Assembly (NCBI GenBank): GCA_040387835.1
Contig: JAZKCZ010000002.1
Coordinates: 247,074-311,073 of the forward strand
DNA from: Myxococcota bacterium
Lineage (GTDB): Bacteria; Myxococcota; UBA727; JABDBI01
DNA: 64,000 bases
Direction: 5' to 3'
Shown here: positions 39,440 to 48,341 of the stretch, piece by piece
Numbering within the stretch: position 1 is the first letter of the stretch
Layout: every line of letters starts with the position of its first letter
Made by a program: the position numbers and the translations under genes
Notes under the pieces: generated by a model
What the model saw: the letters and a program-made list of their open reading frames with translations, nothing else
What the model was told of the DNA's origin: nothing
Databases searched by the model: none

Positions 39440-40576
39440 ATGCCAAAAAACTACCCATTAGACTCACAAATGCAAGCCCTCTTACACTTTGAGGATGTGG
39501 AGATTTACGCAAGAAATCCCAGCTCTTATCTGGAAGTTAAGAGCGGGAAACTATTTAGAGATAACGTCGTGATTGGGGATGCGCTTGAGCTTTCAAAAGC
39601 GCTTGAGCTTGCGCCGTCGAAAAATTTTTTTCCGGCGTGGGTAGGATTTATTGGTTATGAGTATGCACGGCATTTTGGGCTCGTGACACATGAGCCGGAT
39701 GGTAATTTTCCGGAAGCGGCGTTTATGCTGTTTGATGGGCCCAGCCAGCGTGGCGCTGAGCCCTTTCCCGATTTTGCCGAGGCAAAATCTCCCTCTCCCA
39801 CGATTGGGAGAGGGGAATTTATGCGTTCTGTTACGCTTATCCAAGAAGAAATTCGTGCGGGGGATGTTTATCAGGTCAATTTGACTCGGCAGTTTGAAGT
39901 ATCTCAGCGATCGATCGATCCTTTTACTTTCTATAACTACCTCAAAACAAACAATCCGAGTCCGTTCATGGGCATTCTGCAAGGTCCAGATTGGTCCATC
40001 GTATCTGGTAGTCCAGAACGGCTGTTTCGCCTGCAAAATGGCACCATCTCCACGCAGCCCATCGCTGGTACCAAACCCAATATTCCTGGTGCGCGTGAAC
40101 AACTGTTGAGTAACCCCAAAGAACTCGCTGAACATGCCATGTTGGTCGATTTAATGCGGAACGATCTGGCGCGAATTTGCAAAACAGGCTCTGTCAAAGT
40201 TCCCAAGCCTTTCGATATCGAAGCTTACCGCCACGTGCTGCATCTCGTCTCAACGGTCACCGGTGAAACCGACGCACCCTTGGGCGATATCATGTGCGCC
40301 ATCTTTCCCGGTGGAACCATTACCGGCGCTCCTAAAGAAAGCGCGATGCAATCGATCGCCCGGCATGAACTCATTCCACGCGGGCCCTATACCGGCTCGT
40401 TTGGCTACGTATCCTCGGGCCACGGTGTCGATTTCAACATTCTCATCCGCAGCTTGTTCATTGGGAGAAATAAAACTTATTTCTCCGCAGGCGCCGGCAT
40501 TGTCATCGGCAGCGATCCTCAGTCTGAGCTAGAAGAAACCGAGCACAAAGTCGCGCAATTCCGAAATTTTGCATAA
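39440..40576 (+). CDS. pabB: chorismate-binding enzyme, probable aminodeoxychorismate synthase component 1 (PIAGT type)
   Basis: The 378-residue protein belongs to the anthranilate/aminodeoxychorismate synthase large-subunit family (chorismate-binding fold: GDVYQVNLTR, VSGSPERLF, LVDLMRNDLARI, FPGGTITGAPK, ADAGIV-like SAGAGIVIGSDPQSE). It carries PIAGT, not PIKGT, at the active-site lysine position. The PIAGT motif is typical of TrpE but also defines a known PabB subclass that works without a covalent lysine intermediate. At 378 residues it is short for TrpE (about 500), which favours PabB. TrpE cannot be ruled out. The ATG abuts the ctaA start. Confidence 0.85.
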   Translation: MPKNYPLDSQMQALLHFEDVEIYARNPSSYLEVKSGKLFRDNVVIGDALELSKALELAPSKNFFPAWVGFIGYEYARHFGLVTHEPDGNFPEAAFMLFDGPSQRGAEPFPDFAEAKSPSPTIGRGEFMRSVTLIQEEIRAGDVYQVNLTRQFEVSQRSIDPFTFYNYLKTNNPSPFMGILQGPDWSIVSGSPERLFRLQNGTISTQPIAGTKPNIPGAREQLLSNPKELAEHAMLVDLMRNDLARICKTGSVKVPKPFDIEAYRHVLHLVSTVTGETDAPLGDIMCAIFPGGTITGAPKESAMQSIARHELIPRGPYTGSFGYVSSGHGVDFNILIRSLFIGRNKTYFSAGAGIVIGSDPQSELEETEHKVAQFRNFA

Positions 40577-40620
40577 TCTGTTGCAAGCTGCCATGTTGGT
40601 TAAGCAAAAAGGAGCAACTG

Positions 40621-40971
40621 ATGAAAAATCTAATTATGTCATTTTTTCTAATATCAATTACCGCCATGGCAGCTGTACCGGGTCAAACGGCAAGATTTCC
40701 ACAGTTCGCTAATAAAGACGTGGATGTCTGGAAAACAGTCATCGAGCCGGGCCAGGCCCTAACCATGCATCGGTTCAATCACTCCTACATCCTGGTTCCG
40801 CTAACAGATGTGAAACTAAAAGTAACCAACAAGAAAGGTGTTGTAACCCATGTGGAATGGAAAAAAGGCACTGCCTACTCTATGCCTGCAGACAAAGCAG
40901 GGGAATTTCATACAGACCACAACGAAGGCAGCACGACCATGGAAATGATGGTCATCCAAATGAAGAAATAG
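40621..40971 (+). CDS. small exported cupin-like protein
   Basis: The 116-residue protein has a Sec signal peptide (1-17, ending AMA) and a short beta-barrel of cupin type, with His residues (H50, H54 in MHRFNHSY and H97, H100 in FHTDH) that could bind a metal. AAGGAG is correctly placed before the ATG. Function unknown. Confidence 0.75.
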   Translation: MKNLIMSFFLISITAMAAVPGQTARFPQFANKDVDVWKTVIEPGQALTMHRFNHSYILVPLTDVKLKVTNKKGVVTHVEWKKGTAYSMPADKAGEFHTDHNEGSTTMEMMVIQMKK

Positions 40972-40998
40972 CATCTTCACTTAACGATTTTAGTCGGG

Positions 40999-41026
40999 CT
41001 ACCATGATATATATAAGACATGGTAG
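40999..41026 (+). promoter_or_regulatory. inverted repeat enclosing the ankyrin gene start codon
   Basis: CTACCATG and CATGGTAG form a perfect 8-base inverted repeat with a 12-base AT-rich loop; the ATG at 41020 is in the right arm. In RNA this would pair the start codon; in DNA it could be an operator. Confidence 0.5.
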
Positions 41027-41700
41027 ACCCACTCAACCGCGCCAACTTCCCGGAAGTCCGTTTCTCAACAGCCGAGAAACCCGCCCTTGGATACTCCGAA
41101 TACGACCGAACCATGCAGCAAGAACGAGCTGGTAGCCAACCTGCAGCGCAGTCGAAGTTTCCCAACTGGATTCAAAGCATCACAAATAAGTTCAAACAAT
41201 GGTATCGCGGTGATACAGCGTTAATGAAGGCTGCGAATAGAGGCGACCTTGAGGCGGTAAAGCATCTTGTAGAATCTTCACCTTCGACAATTTGTCAAAC
41301 CAATAGAAACGGCACGAACGCATTAATCGCTGCAGCTGGCAAAGGTCATCAAGAAATCGTTAAGCTATTGCTCTCAAAGATGCCTGCCCCTGAAATCGTC
41401 AAAGCAAATCGATTTGGCACCACGCCCCTTATTGCTGCCGCAAGCAACACTAATAGCCAAATTCTCAAAGCTATTATGGAGCGCATGACCCCAAAACAAA
41501 TTTCTCACGTGAATAGCCACGGAGATACCGCCCTTAAAGTGGCACTCCAAAAAGAGCACTACGAATTAGCAATCCAACTAATCCTGGCTGCAGAACATCA
41601 AGAAGTGAGGCAGCTTGCTCCCCTAGACTATTCAGTTGACATCCAGGGAGCCATCAAAACAAAGTTAAGGCGCCCAGACATGGACGAACATACGATTTAA
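41020..41700 (+). CDS. ankyrin-repeat protein
   Basis: The 226-residue protein has an N-terminal non-repeat region (1-62) followed by about four ankyrin repeats (roughly 63-175: GDTALMKAANRGDLEAVKHL, NALIAAAGKGHQEIVKLLL, TPLIAAASNTN and DTALKVALQKEHYELAIQLIL). No signal peptide or membrane helix. Ankyrin repeats bind proteins; partner unknown. No good ribosome binding site is visible, and the start lies in a hairpin. Confidence 0.85.
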   Translation: MVDPLNRANFPEVRFSTAEKPALGYSEYDRTMQQERAGSQPAAQSKFPNWIQSITNKFKQWYRGDTALMKAANRGDLEAVKHLVESSPSTICQTNRNGTNALIAAAGKGHQEIVKLLLSKMPAPEIVKANRFGTTPLIAAASNTNSQILKAIMERMTPKQISHVNSHGDTALKVALQKEHYELAIQLILAAEHQEVRQLAPLDYSVDIQGAIKTKLRRPDMDEHTI

Positions 41701-41702
41701 CA

Positions 41703-42866
41703 TCAAGCCAATTCAATCAATGCAGCAGCACCCATGCCGCCACCAATACACATGGCGCATACGCCGTAGCGTTGGTTGCGGCGCTTCATTTCACGCAGGA
41801 TGGTCGCCACCTGGCGAGCACCCGTACACCCAAGCGGATGGCCTAAGGCAATCGCGCCACCGTTTGGATTCACGATTTCAGGATTCAACCCAAGCTCACG
41901 CACGCAATAAAGTGCCTGCGCGGCAAAAGCCTCGTTGATTTCAAAAACGCCAATATCGCTGCTTTTCAGGCCCGTTTGGCGCAGCAATTTTTGGATTGCA
42001 GGCACTGGACCAATGCCCATGATTTCCGGTGGAACGCCTGCGGTCACAAATGCCCTGAAAAAGCCCAACATGGGAAGCTTAGCCGATTCAGCTTGCGTGC
42101 GTTCCATCAACACCGCTGCAGCTGCACCGTCTGTTATTTGCGAAGCATTACCTGCAGTAACTGTTCCCTTCATATCAAAAGCTGGCTTAAGTTTAGCCAA
42201 GACTTCCAAACTCGTATCGGCACGAGGTCCTTCATCGGTATCAAAATGTCTTGTTTGCCGTACCCCTTTGTCGTCAAAAACCGAGACATCAAAACCAACG
42301 ATTTCATCCTTGAAAAAGCCGCTTTGGATGGCCTTAATCGCCCGCTGATGGCTTTGGAACGCAAAGGCATCTTGATCTTCCCTGGAAATGCCAAACTTTT
42401 GTGAAACCAATTCGGCTGTAATACCCATGGGCACATACGCCTCAGGCATCATGTCCATGAGCTCGGGGCAAGCGCTCGGGCGATTGCCTCCCATTGGCAC
42501 CATGGTCATGGATTCGACGCCGCCGCCGATGCCCATGTCGATTTGGCCTGTCTGGATAGACTTCGCGATATCCGAAATGGCATGCAAGCCGCTCGAGCAA
42601 AAACGATTCACCGTCGCAGCCGAAGTCGTATTGGGAAGGCCTGCCAAAAGGCTAATCGTCCGAGCAAAGTTCATCCCCTGCTCTGCTTCAGGCATGGCGC
42701 AACCAATCACCACATCGTCAATATTTTTAGATTCAAGGCCTGCTCTTTTAACAGCTTCTTTAACAACGACCGCACCAAAAACATCTGGCCGAGTGTCTTT
42801 GAGCGAGCCTTTATAACCTTTACCAAGAGCTGTTCGAACGCTGGATAAAATCGCGATTTCTTTCAT
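41703..42866 (-). CDS. fadA: thiolase (3-ketoacyl-CoA/acetyl-CoA acyltransferase)
   Basis: This enzyme performs thiolytic cleavage of 3-ketoacyl-CoA (beta-oxidation). Active-site residues are all present: Cys in [10 protein letters not shown], His in [12 protein letters not shown] and Cys in CIGGGMGAA. The 387 residues match the family length. It begins two bases after the upstream dehydrogenase/hydratase gene with a GAGGAA binding site, so the pair forms a beta-oxidation operon. Biosynthetic acetoacetyl-CoA thiolase is an alternative. Confidence 0.94.
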   Translation of the reverse strand: MKEIAILSSVRTALGKGYKGSLKDTRPDVFGAVVVKEAVKRAGLESKNIDDVVIGCAMPEAEQGMNFARTISLLAGLPNTTSAATVNRFCSSGLHAISDIAKSIQTGQIDMGIGGGVESMTMVPMGGNRPSACPELMDMMPEAYVPMGITAELVSQKFGISREDQDAFAFQSHQRAIKAIQSGFFKDEIVGFDVSVFDDKGVRQTRHFDTDEGPRADTSLEVLAKLKPAFDMKGTVTAGNASQITDGAAAAVLMERTQAESAKLPMLGFFRAFVTAGVPPEIMGIGPVPAIQKLLRQTGLKSSDIGVFEINEAFAAQALYCVRELGLNPEIVNPNGGAIALGHPLGCTGARQVATILREMKRRNQRYGVCAMCIGGGMGAAALIELA

Positions 42867-42868
42867 GG

Positions 42869-45172
42869 TTAGTTCCTCAAAGGTTTGTTGTTTTCAAGCA
42901 TGTAAGCGATGCGTGCCATGGTCTTTTCTTCAGCACACAAGGACAAGAAGGCCTCTCTTTCCAAATCAAGCAGGTATTGCTCGCTCACCATTTGACGCAT
43001 GTTGGTGTCACCACCAGTCATGACGTGGGCGATCTTTTGTCCGATCTTCAAGTCGTGATCGCTAATTTGGTGGCCATCTCTAAACGATCTGAGAACCATA
43101 TCGAAAGTCGAATAGGCGCTCTTGCCTGGCAGTCTAAAGCTTCGGCGCATCGGCGGTCTGAAACCACCTTTCGCCATACCCAAAGCAGATTGCTTGGCGC
43201 ATTCCAGTTGCAACTGGCGATTCAAAATAATCGGGCTGTTGCCGCACAAAAAAAGCATGTTTTGAGCTTCATGTGCGCTGGTCGAAACTTTGGCCATGGC
43301 TACGGTTTCAAACGCCCTTTTGATAAATGGTTCGGCCACAAATTCAGGCGCGTCTACCGCACCTTTGAGCGTACGCGCCAGCATTTCGATATTGCCACCG
43401 CCACCAGGGATTAGACCAACACCTGCTTCAACAAGGCCCATGTACAGCTCAGCATGCGCGCAGATTTGATTGCACCATAATGATAATTCAGTCCCGCCAC
43501 CAAAGGTCATGTTGAAAGGCGCAGCTACGGTTGGAATGCTGGAGTATTTCAGCCTGACACCGGTGTTTTGGAACAGGCGAATCATTTTATCGATTTCGTC
43601 CCACTGCCCTTGCATCGCGCCCATATACATGAGCAGCAAATTGGCACCGACTGAGAAGTTTTGACCTTCATTTGCCAACACAAGAGCTTGAAACTGACCG
43701 GCTTCACATAGATCGATCGCTGTATTGATATCGTTCAATACTTCGTTATCGATGGCGTTCATCTTGGTGTGGAACTCAACCGCAAGCACACCGTCTCCGA
43801 GATCAACCAAGCTCGTCGCCATGGTATCCCGGACAATTTTGGTCTTATCTTCTTTTAAGATCGTTAAGCTGAGCTTTTGCGAAACCACAGGCTTAGCTGC
43901 ACCGGCTTTTGGATCCCAGTAAGTCTTGTGGCCATTTTCAACGGCGTAGAAACTTTTACGGCCTTTAGCGAGCATATCGCTCACCCAAGTTGGAACTTTG
44001 AGGCCTTCAGCAGTCATGCGTTTGGCAGATGCTTCCACACCCAAGCTATCCCAAGTTTCGAAAGGCCCTTGGGCAAAACCGAAACCCCATTTGAGGGCGT
44101 TGTCCATTTGGACAATATCATCGGCGATTTCGCCTAAGCGGTTGGCGCTGTAGATGCACAACGCGGATGTCAGCTTCCAAGCCAATTGGCCAGCTCGGTC
44201 GTCCGAGTTGACCATATGCTTAATCTTCTCGCCGGCCGATCCCAGATTACGCACGCCGCCGAGTGAATCAAAGCGCACTTTGGCTTTGGGCTTATAGGTC
44301 ATGTCCTGCAAATCCAGCGCCAAGATTTCTTTGCCTTCTTTTTTATAAAAGCCTTGGCCGCTTTTTTGCCCGAGCCAACCGTTCGCAACCATTTTGCGCA
44401 GGTAGTCTGGAACTTCAAAGCCGTCTAAATAATTTTCAGCGACATGGATAAAAGTATCCAAGCCAACCACGTCCATGGTCCTGAACAAGGCGCTTTTCGG
44501 CCTGCCCATAGCGGGCCCAAAGACCGCGTCTACTTCTACGGGGGTATAGCCGCCCTCGCCCATCAGTCGCAGGGTTTCCATCATGCCAAACATACCGATG
44601 CGATTGGCCACGAAGTTCGGGGTGTCTTTACCGTAAACAATGCCTTTACCTAGGACGTTTTCGCCAAAGGAGGTCACACGTTCAACGACTTCAGGTGTTG
44701 TTTCAGGCAGCGTTACGATTTCAAGCAAGGGCAAATAGCGAACAGGGTTAAAAAAGTGGGTCAGCAGGAATCTACTTTTAAATTCGCTCGAGCGGCCTTC
44801 GGTCATGGCCTTAAGGCTCAGGCCAGAGCTATTTGAAGCAACGATTGTCTCAGGGCCGACCAGAGGTTCCAGTTTTGAATATAAATCGCGCTTAACATCG
44901 ATATTTTCAATAATTGCTTCAATGACCAAATCGCATTCTTTGACTCTGGCCAAGTCGGTCTCGAGATTGCCCGTTTCAATCAAGCCGGCGTGCTTGGCGC
45001 TAAAGAAGGGAGCGGGTTTGAGTTTCAACGCCTTTTGAAGGCCTGTTTTGGCAAAGTCTTTGATGTCTAAAAGCAGGACAGGAATTCCAGCATTCGCAAC
45101 TTGCGCAGCGATACCAGAACCCATCACACCAGCGCCGAGAACACACACTTTTTTGAAACGTTGTTTGCTCAT
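42869..45172 (-). CDS. FadN-type fusion: 3-hydroxyacyl-CoA dehydrogenase then enoyl-CoA hydratase
   Basis: The 767-residue bifunctional beta-oxidation enzyme has the reverse domain order to E. coli FadB. The N-terminal ~300 residues are the dehydrogenase (VLGAGVMGSGIAAQVANAG nucleotide site, SNSSGLSL, THFFNPVRYLPLLEI, NFVANRIG), and about 440-660 is the hydratase-like domain (NFSVGANLLL, PFNMTFGGGTEL, IPGGGG). This order matches FadN of Bacillus and many deltaproteobacteria. GGGGA precedes the ATG. It is coupled with the thiolase gene. Confidence 0.94.
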   Translation of the reverse strand: MSKQRFKKVCVLGAGVMGSGIAAQVANAGIPVLLLDIKDFAKTGLQKALKLKPAPFFSAKHAGLIETGNLETDLARVKECDLVIEAIIENIDVKRDLYSKLEPLVGPETIVASNSSGLSLKAMTEGRSSEFKSRFLLTHFFNPVRYLPLLEIVTLPETTPEVVERVTSFGENVLGKGIVYGKDTPNFVANRIGMFGMMETLRLMGEGGYTPVEVDAVFGPAMGRPKSALFRTMDVVGLDTFIHVAENYLDGFEVPDYLRKMVANGWLGQKSGQGFYKKEGKEILALDLQDMTYKPKAKVRFDSLGGVRNLGSAGEKIKHMVNSDDRAGQLAWKLTSALCIYSANRLGEIADDIVQMDNALKWGFGFAQGPFETWDSLGVEASAKRMTAEGLKVPTWVSDMLAKGRKSFYAVENGHKTYWDPKAGAAKPVVSQKLSLTILKEDKTKIVRDTMATSLVDLGDGVLAVEFHTKMNAIDNEVLNDINTAIDLCEAGQFQALVLANEGQNFSVGANLLLMYMGAMQGQWDEIDKMIRLFQNTGVRLKYSSIPTVAAPFNMTFGGGTELSLWCNQICAHAELYMGLVEAGVGLIPGGGGNIEMLARTLKGAVDAPEFVAEPFIKRAFETVAMAKVSTSAHEAQNMLFLCGNSPIILNRQLQLECAKQSALGMAKGGFRPPMRRSFRLPGKSAYSTFDMVLRSFRDGHQISDHDLKIGQKIAHVMTGGDTNMRQMVSEQYLLDLEREAFLSLCAEEKTMARIAYMLENNKPLRN

Positions 45173-45221
45173 ATTCCCCGCCCCCTAGCATGGCGCCCAT
45201 TTTTAGGCTATACAAAACAAC

Positions 45222-46145
45222 ATGATACTGAGTAGCAAACAACTGGAAGAGCTCGAGAATCTTCACGACAGCGTGAGTGAGTTTGACGAAGAAGCGAACG
45301 TTTCTCCAGATGTGGAAGAGTTTGACGAGGTCGCAGAAGGTGCCCTAGCCTGGCGTCGCGGCATGCTGGAGCGTGCCGTAGCGACAGTGAAAAAGCAAGA
45401 TCGTGCTTCCCTCTCGTCCAAAGACAACCTAGTTGTCGGCTCTTTAGTTTACGATACAGTCAATAGCCGTTTTGCTCGTGTTAAAAAAAGCTCACTGAGC
45501 GAAGCCGAGTTAACCTACGTATCCGGCGGCGAAGGCATCCTCAAAGGCACACAAATTCAAAAGATGGCAGCGCCTAAAGCGTTCGCGCCAAAACCACCGG
45601 CAAAAATTCCTGCTCCGAAAAAAGGCGCAGCCACTAAAAAAGTTGAAGAGAAAAAACCAGAAGTTAAGCTCAAAGCCAAAGTAGAAGCACCAGTCAAAAA
45701 ACCGGTAGCCAAAGCCACGCCAGCAAAGAAGCCAGCGGCCAAAAAACCAGAGCCTAAAAAAGCACCTGCCAAAGCAGCTGCTAAAAAAGTGCCTGCCAAA
45801 AAGCCGGTCGCCAAAAAAGCACCAGTTAAAAAGCCTGTAGCTAAAAAAGCGCCTGCTAAAAAGCCCGTGGCGAAAAAGGCTCCCGTAAAAAAACCAGTCG
45901 CCAAAAAAGCACCGGTCAAAAAGCCTGTAGCTAAAAAACCAGCACCCAAAAAAGCGCCAGTCAAAAAGCCAGTTGCTAAAAAGGCTCCAGCTAAAAAAGT
46001 TTCAAAACCAGCCAACCCCAATACCTTCATCAAGCAAAACTACCGCAAGATGAGCAACAAAGAGTTGGCCGCAATCACCGGCCTTTCCGAACACACCATC
46101 CGCCGAAAATTAGGCGAATGGGGCCTTAAGCGCCCAAGCAAATAA
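45222..46145 (+). CDS. histone H1-like lysine-rich protein with acidic N-terminus and HTH C-terminus
   Basis: The 307-residue protein has an acidic N-terminal region (about 1-105; SVSEFDEEANVSPDVEEFDE), a Lys/Ala/Pro-rich tail like histone H1 (about 115-265; repeats of KKPVAKKAPV), and a C-terminal ~40-residue helix-turn-helix (NYRKMSNKELAAITGLSEHT). It probably binds DNA and compacts or regulates it, but neither the target nor the role is shown. The lysine tail has many near-identical 10-12-residue units. Confidence 0.85.
   Translation: MILSSKQLEELENLHDSVSEFDEEANVSPDVEEFDEVAEGALAWRRGMLERAVATVKKQDRASLSSKDNLVVGSLVYDTVNSRFARVKKSSLSEAELTYVSGGEGILKGTQIQKMAAPKAFAPKPPAKIPAPKKGAATKKVEEKKPEVKLKAKVEAPVKKPVAKATPAKKPAAKKPEPKKAPAKAAAKKVPAKKPVAKKAPVKKPVAKKAPAKKPVAKKAPVKKPVAKKAPVKKPVAKKPAPKKAPVKKPVAKKAPAKKVSKPANPNTFIKQNYRKMSNKELAAITGLSEHTIRRKLGEWGLKRPSK
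45700..46000 (+). repeat. tandem degenerate repeats in the H1-like gene
   Basis: A ~300-base tract of repeating 30-36-base units encodes KKPVAKKAPV/A-type motifs. Codon use varies between copies (AAA/AAG, GCC/GCT/GCA), so the repeats have diverged. They are part of the gene. Confidence 0.8.
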
Positions 46146-46177
46146 ACAATTCCATTTGTCATCCCGGCACCGGATAA

Positions 46178-46504
46178 CTACTGCTGCACCACGCGCAAAT
46201 CATGGTTTACCGCTTTGAGCTCATCTTCTAAATGCGCCACTTCTCTGCGCATATCATCCAGCTTTTTAGACTGTTCTTTAAACTTCGATTCATTCTTTTG
46301 AATATCAGTCCGAATATCTTTGGTGGGCGCATGATGCTTGCCTTTATTCGGCTGACCATGCTTTTCCGATTCGAGCAAAGTGCCCAACTTTTTCTGCTCG
46401 GCATCGACCTTCGCAATATCAGCCTTTTTACTCGCTATGCTCTGCATCAGTTCTTGCTGTTTAGCTTGAAGTTCACCTACGAAATCACCGTTTTTTGTGC
46501 TCAC
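46178..46504 (-). CDS. small coiled-coil protein, unknown function
   Basis: The 108-residue protein is charged and lacks a signal peptide. Heptad-like patterns of L/I/V with many K, E, D and Q predict two coiled-coil helices (about 10-48 and 66-106) joined by a His/Gly/Lys-rich loop (GQPNKGKHHAP). It is convergent with the H1-like gene (33-base gap). No family recognised. Confidence 0.65.
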   Translation of the reverse strand: MSTKNGDFVGELQAKQQELMQSIASKKADIAKVDAEQKKLGTLLESEKHGQPNKGKHHAPTKDIRTDIQKNESKFKEQSKKLDDMRREVAHLEDELKAVNHDLRVVQQ

Positions 46505-46557
46505 TTATTAATGATAGCCAACTAAGCTAATCAATTTCAACCGAACATCACAAATAT

Positions 46558-46588
46558 CCCACCACCAAATTTGGCTTAATCTGGTGGG
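46558..46588. repeat. inverted repeat between two minus-strand genes
   Basis: CCCACCA and TGGTGGG (7 base pairs, 17-base loop) lie downstream of the small lipoprotein gene at 46607. No strong U-run follows, so it is a weak terminator at best. Confidence 0.35.
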
Positions 46589-46606
46589 GCACCACCGATC
46601 AAGAAT

Positions 46607-46954
46607 CTACTGGTTGCGAAAGCCGTTTTTAATGGCAGTGTCACATGATCCGGACACACCTGCGCCAGGACAAGGGGCCGGGGAAGTGCATGCTTTTACT
46701 TGACAGTCCATGTCTGCTTGGATTGCAGCTAATTCGCTGGCCGAACAAACTGCTACAACAGCATTTACTTCCTCCTGAGTAGGAGCTTTTACCGCTGCGG
46801 ACTCCGCCGGATTTGCAGGGCAAGAATTATCAATCTGGGCGAAATCGTTGATGATTCCTTGCATCACAGGATTATTACTTGTCGCTAATTTTGAGCTTCC
46901 GCATGCAGCTATTAGACCGAAAATCATAACAATCAGAATTTTGAAACGCTCCAT
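46607..46954 (-). CDS. small cysteine-rich lipoprotein (shared cysteine pattern, member A)
   Basis: The 115-residue lipoprotein has a signal peptide with lipobox LIAAC (Cys at residue 18) and seven cysteines in total. The last five fit C-x13-C-x4-C-x5-C-x8-C, nearly identical to the exported proteins at 48338 and 62615; the end VSGSCDTAIKNGF is also similar to VSGNCQTAWKGF in the latter. The ATG has AGGAG upstream. Function unknown. Confidence 0.75.
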   Translation of the reverse strand: MERFKILIVMIFGLIAACGSSKLATSNNPVMQGIINDFAQIDNSCPANPAESAAVKAPTQEEVNAVVAVCSASELAAIQADMDCQVKACTSPAPCPGAGVSGSCDTAIKNGFRNQ

Positions 46955-47012
46955 ATAAAACTCCTGTTAAACAAAGATACCGCGATGTTTCAGATGATTT
47001 CAAGCCGACCTC

Positions 47013-48341
47013 ATGCTAAATGTCGGCATGCAGATTTTTCGATCCGTTTACTTCATCTCTGGCTTGGCTGCCATCGCTGGTTTGTTGTTTGGGTATGACA
47101 CAGGGGTGATTTCGGGTGCTGTCTTATTCATACGTAGGGATTTCGGGCTGACACCAACGGAAGTCGGGGGTGTGGTGAGCGCAGTCCTTCTAGGTGCACT
47201 GGTTGGATCGGCTTTTTGTGGGCGGGTAACCGATAGGCTTGGCAGGCGTGGGTCTTTGATGATTGCTTCAGGGCTTTTTATTGTTGCATCCATCGCAGCA
47301 GCGCTTTCGGAAAGCGTGTTTGATTTGGTGATGAGCCGGTTGTTCTTGGGGGTAGCTATTGGAATATCTTCTCTGACTGCGCCTCTGTACCTCGCTGAGG
47401 TAGCTCCGGCGCGAATTAGGGGAAGCTTGGTTTCACTCAATCAACTGGCAGTTACCATTGGTATTCTAGCCGCTTTTGGCGTTAACTATCTATTTTCGGA
47501 CTCAGGGGACTGGCGTTTTATGTTGGGCCTAGGGGCTGCGCCAGCGGCTGTCCTGGGATTTGCCCTCCTGTTTCTGCCTGAAAGTCCACGTTGGATGGTG
47601 CTTAAAGGTAGGCCCGATGAAGCGAGAAAGACTTTAGAATACCTAAAGTTTAGCGGAATTGACGAAGAGATTAGCGCGATCGAAAGTTCGTTGACCAATG
47701 AAAAGATACGATTTAGATCCCTTTTTCACACTCATGTAAAATCTGCCCTCATGATTGCTTTAGGCTTAGCGTTCTTCCAGCAAGCCACGGGTATCAATGC
47801 GATTATCTACTACGCACCTCTGATTTTTGAACAAGTTGGATTTCCAGGTGCGTCTCACGCAATTTTGGCAACTGTCAGCGTTGGCATCATAAACGTTCTA
47901 TTTACAATCATATCGTTGTTTTTAATCGATCGTTTGGGGAGGCGACCTTTGCTCTTAATAGGCTTAGCAGGTATGGGGGTGAGCTTATTTATATGCGGTC
48001 TTACCTTTTTGTCAGATAGCCAGGAAGCGTTTAGATGGTTTGCGCTGGTATCTGTTCTAAGTTACATCGCGTTCTTTGCCATCAGTCTGGGACCCATCAT
48101 GTGGTTAATGATTGCTGAAGTCTTTCCTTTGCAGCAGCGCGCTTTAGGGACGAGTCTAGCCGTATGCGCGCAGTGGGCTTTTAACTTAGCGATTTCAGCA
48201 AGTTTCCCTGTTCTACTACATCATTTGGGCGGCGCGCATACACTCTGGTCATACACGGTGATGTGCGTAGTAGGCTTATTCTTCACATGGCGCCTCGTCC
48301 CTGAAACAAAGGGGAAAACGTTGGAAGAAATTCAAGTCTAA
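47013..48341 (+). CDS. MFS sugar transporter (sugar porter family)
   Basis: The 442-residue, 12-helix carrier shows sugar porter signatures: GLLFGYDTGVISGA in helix 1, DRLGRRGSLM, LPESPRWMV, QQATGINAIIYYAP, a second LIDRLGRRPLLLIG and the C-terminal PETKGKTLEEI. It is a likely proton:hexose/pentose symporter (GalP/XylE type). The starts at 47013 and 47028 are both possible; neither has a strong ribosome binding site. Confidence 0.93.
   Translation: MLNVGMQIFRSVYFISGLAAIAGLLFGYDTGVISGAVLFIRRDFGLTPTEVGGVVSAVLLGALVGSAFCGRVTDRLGRRGSLMIASGLFIVASIAAALSESVFDLVMSRLFLGVAIGISSLTAPLYLAEVAPARIRGSLVSLNQLAVTIGILAAFGVNYLFSDSGDWRFMLGLGAAPAAVLGFALLFLPESPRWMVLKGRPDEARKTLEYLKFSGIDEEISAIESSLTNEKIRFRSLFHTHVKSALMIALGLAFFQQATGINAIIYYAPLIFEQVGFPGASHAILATVSVGIINVLFTIISLFLIDRLGRRPLLLIGLAGMGVSLFICGLTFLSDSQEAFRWFALVSVLSYIAFFAISLGPIMWLMIAEVFPLQQRALGTSLAVCAQWAFNLAISASFPVLLHHLGGAHTLWSYTVMCVVGLFFTWRLVPETKGKTLEEIQV

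Noticed and set aside
39593-40135. Long minus-strand open frame opposite pabB
   Set aside because: No ribosome binding site or family signature; the opposite strand encodes a well-conserved chorismate enzyme.
45700-46000. Possible CRISPR-like repeat array
   Set aside because: Repeats are in frame, have no unique spacers and encode KKPVAKKAP units; not a CRISPR array.
45557-46033. Hydrophobic repetitive open frame on the minus strand
   Set aside because: Antisense of the Lys/Ala/Pro repeats of the H1-like gene; the plus strand protein has real domains on both sides.
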